A stretch of 17,475 bases of DNA from CAYOVG01 sp964407285 (GTDB lineage: Bacteria; Desulfobacterota; Syntrophobacteria; Syntrophobacterales; Syntrophobacteraceae): positions 1 through 17,475 of the forward strand of contig CAYOVG010000126.1 in assembly GCA_964407285.1 (NCBI GenBank). The letters run 5' to 3'. The notes below the pieces were generated by a model. The model searched no databases and was not told the DNA's origin. It saw only the letters and a list, made by a program, of their open reading frames with translations. Below are positions 13,372 through 17,475 of the stretch, in pieces. Position 1 is the stretch's first letter. Every line of letters starts with the position of its first letter. The translations under genes were made by a program, and so were the position numbers.

Positions 13372-14685
13372 ATGACGGACCTTCTCGCCAAAATCGAACA
13401 AGCACAAGCAACGGTGGGCATCATCGGTCTGGGTTATGTAGGACTTCCCCTCCTCATCAGGTTTGGACAGGCCGGTTTCCCTATCATAGGCTTCGATGTC
13501 GACAGCCGGAAAGTCAACGCCCTGCTTCATGGTGAAAGCTATATTAAGCATATTCCCATAGAACCTATTAATGCCTTCCTGGCGAAAAAGCAACTGGACG
13601 TGACGATAGGCTTCGAACGGCTCAGAGAGGCCGACTGCATCGTCATCTGCGTTCCCACTCCCCTCACGGACAAGCTCGAACCCGACCTCAAGTACGTGGT
13701 GAACACGACGGAAACGATCGCGAAGCATCAGCGGCCGGGACAACTCATCATACTGGAGAGCACTACCTACCCCGGCACGACGGAGGAAATGCTGCTTCCC
13801 AGGCTTCAGCAGTCCGGCCTCAAAGTGGGCAAGGACTTCTACCTGGCGTTTTCTCCCGAGCGGGAGGACCCGGGGAACAAGAAATACAGCACCGGAAACA
13901 TCCCCAAAGTGGTGGGAGGAGTCACTCCCGCGTGCCTGGAACACGCCAGGGCGCTCTACGAGAAGGCAATCACGCAGGTCGTGCCGGTATCTTCGACTCG
14001 GGCGGCGGAACTCACCAAGCTTCTCGAAAACATCTATCGTAGCGTCAATATTGCACTGGTGAACGAATTGAAGGTCCTCGCCCAGAAGATGGGCATAGAC
14101 ATTTGGGAAGTCATAGAAGCGGCGTCCACCAAGCCTTTCGGGTTCACCCCCTTCTACCCCGGCCCGGGACTCGGGGGCCACTGCATCCCCATCGATCCGT
14201 TCTATCTCTCCTGGAAAGCCAGGGAATTCGATTTCGCCACCCGATTCATCGAACTGGCCGGTGAAATCAATATTTCCATGCCGTACTATGTGATCGACCG
14301 GATTACGGGAGCGCTGAACGAGCGTAAGAAGTGCCTCAACGGGTCCAAAATCCTGATTCTGGGCATGGCCTACAAGAAGGATATAGACGATGACCGTGAA
14401 TCACCGTCCTATGTCGTCATGGAGCTGTTGCAGCAGCGCGGAGCGGAGGTGATCTACAACGACCCTCATATCCCCAGGTTGAAACCCGTCCGCAAGTTCG
14501 ATTTCTCCATGGAATCCGTCCCTCTCACCGAGGAAGTGCTCGCGGAGATGGATGCCGTCGTGATTCTTACCGATCATTCCGCCTACGATTATGAATGGAT
14601 TGTGAGGCATGCCCCCCTGGTGGTCGATACGCGAAACGCCACCAAGGGAGTGAAAGAGGGGACCGACAAGATAGTCAAGGCATGA
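13372..14685 (+). CDS. wbpA: UDP-N-acetyl-D-glucosamine 6-dehydrogenase (WbpA type)
   Basis: A 437-aa nucleotide-sugar dehydrogenase that oxidises UDP-GlcNAc to UDP-GlcNAcA with two NAD+ in the cytoplasm, for O-antigen or capsule sugars. The sequence closely follows the WbpA pattern from end to end. GLGYVGLPL at about 19-27 binds NAD; VPTPL, ESTTYPGTTEE (129-139) and FSPEREDPGN (160-169) follow. AAELTKLLEN (211-220) contains catalytic Lys216 and Asn220. PGPGLGGHCIPIDPFYL carries the catalytic Cys271. KILILGMAYKKDIDDDRESPS starts the C-terminal UDP-binding domain. Length is normal. ATG 13372 has AAGGAG ten bases upstream. It is divergent from a likely 4-epimerase, which fits a UDP-GalNAcA or mannosaminuronate-type pathway. 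It converges with the chemotaxis-like hybrid gene, 41 bases apart. Confidence 0.95.
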   Translation: MTDLLAKIEQAQATVGIIGLGYVGLPLLIRFGQAGFPIIGFDVDSRKVNALLHGESYIKHIPIEPINAFLAKKQLDVTIGFERLREADCIVICVPTPLTDKLEPDLKYVVNTTETIAKHQRPGQLIILESTTYPGTTEEMLLPRLQQSGLKVGKDFYLAFSPEREDPGNKKYSTGNIPKVVGGVTPACLEHARALYEKAITQVVPVSSTRAAELTKLLENIYRSVNIALVNELKVLAQKMGIDIWEVIEAASTKPFGFTPFYPGPGLGGHCIPIDPFYLSWKAREFDFATRFIELAGEINISMPYYVIDRITGALNERKKCLNGSKILILGMAYKKDIDDDRESPSYVVMELLQQRGAEVIYNDPHIPRLKPVRKFDFSMESVPLTEEVLAEMDAVVILTDHSAYDYEWIVRHAPLVVDTRNATKGVKEGTDKIVKA

Positions 14686-14726
14686 CGGACGGAAAAAATA
14701 CGAAAGAATGACCGGACCGGACGCTT

Positions 14727-17475
14727 TCAGCTTTCGTTCTTTCCCGCTATGACCTCGTAGCTCACGACGAAGCCGTCGTTGAGCTTCGCCATGGCTATGC
14801 TGTACCAGGCCCCGGCCCCTTCATGCTCGACATAGCGTTCGCCCCGGCAGGGGCGATTCTCTTCCACCACACGGACGTACTCTTCGAAAAGCCCGTTCCT
14901 CCGATTGTCGGGCAGCACCTCCAGCATGCGCCGGCCTTTCAACTCCTCCCAGGTCCGGCCCATACTCCGCGCGGCAGCCGGATTGGCCAGCAGCCACTTG
15001 AAATCGACGATCTTTCCCGCATCGTCTCTGACCGACTCGAAAACCATCACGCAGTGCTGGATGGAGTTCAACACGCCCGCGAGCATCTCCCTGGCCGCGC
15101 TCAGCTCCACCTGCGCGCTCCTGCGCAGGGTGATGTCCTGGATGGTGCCGGACATGCTCACCGTCTTTTCCCCGACGATCGCTCCTTTCCCTATGATGCG
15201 CACCCAGCACCTGCCGTTGTCGGCTCTGGAGAGTTCGACCTCCAGGTCGAAGGGATTTCCCGTGTCCATCGCCTTGCGAAAAGCGCTTTCCAGGGCCGGA
15301 CGGCTATACGGCGTACAGGCTGCGAGCATCGTATCGAACCTGGGCCTGTCACCGGAACCGACGCCGTAAATGCGATGGACCTCCTCGTTCCAGATCAATT
15401 CCCCCGTTTGAAGGTCCAGCTCCCAGTTGCCGATATTGGCCGCGCGGCTCGTCTCCAGCAAAATGGTCTCGTTTCGCACCTGCGCCTTCTGGGCCTCCTT
15501 GAGCAGGCTGATGTCAATAAAGGCGAGCATCACGCCGGAAAAGACCTGCGGCCCCACGGTGTAGGGAAGCACCCTCATCAGAAACCAGGCTCCCTCGGTG
15601 TTTTGCACCTCCCGTTCGAGAGGCCTCGCGCTCTTCTGGACCTCACGGATGGCTTCGAGCGGGTCCACGCCCATGAGCAGATGAGTGAGGTGCGTAATGG
15701 GACGTCCGACATCCTTGTCGAGGATCTTGTATATCTGGGCGATCTGCGGGGTGAATTTCCTGATGGCGAGGTTCTCGTCCAGGATGAGGGTCCCGATCTG
15801 AGTGCTGGCGAGGATATTGTCGATGTCGTTGCTGAGTTCCGTCAGCTCGAAAATCTTGCTCTGGTATTCCGCGTTGACCGTAAAGAGCTCCTCGTTGACG
15901 GACTGAAGCTCCTCATTGGTGCTCTGCAATTCCTCGTTGCTCGCGAGCAGCTCTTCGTTCGTCGCCTGCAACTCCTCGTTGGACGTCTCCAGTTCCTCTA
16001 TGGTGGCCTGGAGGTTCTCCTTCGTGAACTGGAGTTCCTGTTCGAGATCGGCTATGCGCTGCTGCGCCTCTTTTCCGAGATCGTAGGTCAGGAGGTCTTT
16101 GGCCGGTTCCTTCCTTTCACTTTCGGTCACCTCCTCTATGAAAACCACCACGAGCGATTCCTGCCCCTTCCTTTCGGGAAGGGGCTTGATGTGCATGCTG
16201 ACGTTCCTTACCGTATCGCGGTACTTCAGCCGGATGCTGGAGTAGCGCATCTCCTCGCGGTTCTTGAACACTCTCTGGATTCCCGTGGCCAGGGGGATGA
16301 CCAGGTCCCGGACCGCCATCTTCGTCACGTCGTTTTGCATTTTGCCCATGGGCAGCCGGAAGAAGCCTTCCGTGTCCCCCAGGACGTGCAGCAGTTCCAT
16401 CTGCTCGTTGATCACGATCGCCAGGGGCACGTAGTCCCCCGCGAGGGATTGCAGGAACCGGTCCAGCACCCGCTCCTCCCCATGGGAGCGCAAGGCATGA
16501 TGAGCGCCCGAGACCCTCGTGAAATAGGGCCGTCCCTTGGCGTCGTACGGAACGAGCATGTCGGAGCCCAGACCCGCGGGCTTCTTCTTTCCCCTGGAGC
16601 GGTAGATCTTCCACTTGTGATTGACCGGTTCGAAGAGGTCCGCCTTCTCGCCGGTCGTTTCGCTGCTGCCGAGGAAGAGAACCCCCTGAGGGTTGAGAGA
16701 GAAGTTGAAAAGCTCGAGTATCCGTTTCTGCAGCACCGGCTGCAGGTATATCAGAAGGTTCCGGCAACTGATGAAATCGATGTTGGTGAAGGGGGGGTCC
16801 TTCACGAGGTTGTGCTGGGCGAACACCACCATCTCCCGGATATTTCGGGCGATGTGAAAGTTCTCCTCCCTGCGGAAGAAGTACCTGGCCAGGAAGCTGG
16901 GAGGAAGGTCGGCGGCGATGCTTTCGGGATATATTCCGTAACCCGCCTGAGTGATGGCGTCCCGGTCCACGTCGGTGGCGAATATTTTCACGTCGCTGGA
17001 CCGGCCGGTCTGCTCCATGGTATCACGGCAGAGCATGGCGATGGAGTACGCCTCCTCCCCGGTCGAGCACCCCGCGACCCACAGGCGGATTTCCCGGTTG
17101 CCGGCCCGTTCCAGCAATTCCGGGATGCACTTCTCCGTGATGATGTCGAAGGCTTCGCGGTCGCGGAAAAAGCTCGTCACCCCGATGAGCAGTTCCCTGT
17201 AAAGGCTGACGACTTCGGTCGGGTACGTCTCCATGAACCGGACGTAATCGCGAAAATCGGGGAGCTGATTGATGGTCATCCTGCGGTCGATGCGGCGGAT
17301 GACCGTACTCGGCTTGTAGTAGGTGAAGTCGACCTTGGTCCTCTCCCTGAGCAGGGCGAAGATGCGCGTGAGCCCGTCTTCATCCGTGAGGAGGGTTTCC
17401 GACCGCTCCATCTTGGCGAGGTGCGGATACCTGGCAAACGACAGCAACTGGGGCGGCATCTCGTCCGGCGGCAGG
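14727..17475 (-). CDS. CheB/CheR/PAS hybrid signalling protein, 5' end beyond window
   Basis: At least 915 residues of a fused chemotaxis-type protein. The frame stays open to the window edge (LPPDEM before the first Met at 17459), matching the end of a CheB methylesterase domain, so the CheB part probably lies outside. Counting from that Met: a CheR N-terminal domain at about 27-85, then the CheR methyltransferase with the SAM-binding LWVAGCSTGEEAYSIAM at 126-142 and FISCRNLLIYL near 235. A PAS-like segment lies at about 345-455. A coiled coil at about 466-546 has the hallmark repeats EELQATNEEL, EELQSTNEEL and EELQSVNEEL. At least three more PAS-type domains follow to the end. No histidine kinase or GGDEF domain follows, unlike many relatives. 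Its role may be receptor-like methylation or sensing; the signal is unknown. Confidence 0.9.
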   Translation of the reverse strand, partial: LPPDEMPPQLLSFARYPHLAKMERSETLLTDEDGLTRIFALLRERTKVDFTYYKPSTVIRRIDRRMTINQLPDFRDYVRFMETYPTEVVSLYRELLIGVTSFFRDREAFDIITEKCIPELLERAGNREIRLWVAGCSTGEEAYSIAMLCRDTMEQTGRSSDVKIFATDVDRDAITQAGYGIYPESIAADLPPSFLARYFFRREENFHIARNIREMVVFAQHNLVKDPPFTNIDFISCRNLLIYLQPVLQKRILELFNFSLNPQGVLFLGSSETTGEKADLFEPVNHKWKIYRSRGKKKPAGLGSDMLVPYDAKGRPYFTRVSGAHHALRSHGEERVLDRFLQSLAGDYVPLAIVINEQMELLHVLGDTEGFFRLPMGKMQNDVTKMAVRDLVIPLATGIQRVFKNREEMRYSSIRLKYRDTVRNVSMHIKPLPERKGQESLVVVFIEEVTESERKEPAKDLLTYDLGKEAQQRIADLEQELQFTKENLQATIEELETSNEELQATNEELLASNEELQSTNEELQSVNEELFTVNAEYQSKIFELTELSNDIDNILASTQIGTLILDENLAIRKFTPQIAQIYKILDKDVGRPITHLTHLLMGVDPLEAIREVQKSARPLEREVQNTEGAWFLMRVLPYTVGPQVFSGVMLAFIDISLLKEAQKAQVRNETILLETSRAANIGNWELDLQTGELIWNEEVHRIYGVGSGDRPRFDTMLAACTPYSRPALESAFRKAMDTGNPFDLEVELSRADNGRCWVRIIGKGAIVGEKTVSMSGTIQDITLRRSAQVELSAAREMLAGVLNSIQHCVMVFESVRDDAGKIVDFKWLLANPAAARSMGRTWEELKGRRMLEVLPDNRRNGLFEEYVRVVEENRPCRGERYVEHEGAGAWYSIAMAKLNDGFVVSYEVIAGKNES

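Noticed and set aside
14686..14740. Possible bidirectional terminator between wbpA and the CheB/CheR/PAS gene
   Set aside because: Only a 7-bp match (ACGAAAG / CTTTCGT) with a loop of more than 20 bases was found; too weak to call.

Overview
The window looks like the chromosome of a GC-rich Gram-negative deltaproteobacterium, most like Syntrophobacter and relatives in the Desulfobacterota. The signs are a TamB-type outer-membrane assembly protein, a WbpA-type UDP-GlcNAc dehydrogenase, a CheB/CheR/PAS hybrid, a PilZ protein, Fe-type SOD and generally good AAGGAG ribosome binding sites. This is inferred from protein character only; no database was searched. No tRNA, rRNA, CRISPR array, transposase or phage gene was seen.

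Layout. Positions 1-261 encode, on the minus strand, an internal piece of a Firmicutes-like ABC-2 permease. At about 262-270 this stops abruptly and becomes the interior of a TamB gene on the plus strand (to 2204). Both genes are beheaded at the same point, so this is a chimeric join: an assembly artefact at a contig end, or a real rearrangement. A plus-strand block follows: an unknown 117-aa protein, a radical SAM enzyme with a Cys-rich C-terminus, a tiny Arg-rich ORF coupled by TGATG to an EcsC-family protein, and a GT4 glycosyltransferase. Next is a minus-strand block: a secreted Sel1-repeat protein, an unknown 223-aa protein and a PilZ protein. A 315-bp divergent region carrying degenerate 16-bp repeats and an AT-rich promoter-like stretch separates PilZ from plus-strand murI and sodB. 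A strong hairpin separates sodB from a minus-strand block: a GT-B glycosyltransferase with a TTG start, an EncFtn-like half-ferritin and a nucleotide-sugar epimerase. The epimerase is divergent from wbpA (plus). The window ends inside a large CheB/CheR/PAS gene on the minus strand.

How the genes fit together. The main theme is the cell envelope: TamB (outer-membrane assembly), MurI (D-glutamate for peptidoglycan), the wbpA/epimerase pair (likely supplying UDP-GlcNAcA and UDP-GalNAcA for surface glycan) and two glycosyltransferases. A second theme is oxygen and iron handling (SodB and the half-ferritin). A third is signalling (PilZ and CheB/CheR/PAS). The most unusual items are the chimeric junction, the half-ferritin with no encapsulin beside it, the Arg-rich leader ORF before EcsC, the 16-bp repeats beside PilZ and a nested 9-bp repeat/hairpin after the epimerase. 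No clear multi-gene undescribed system was found; the radical SAM/EcsC/GT4 run is the nearest candidate.
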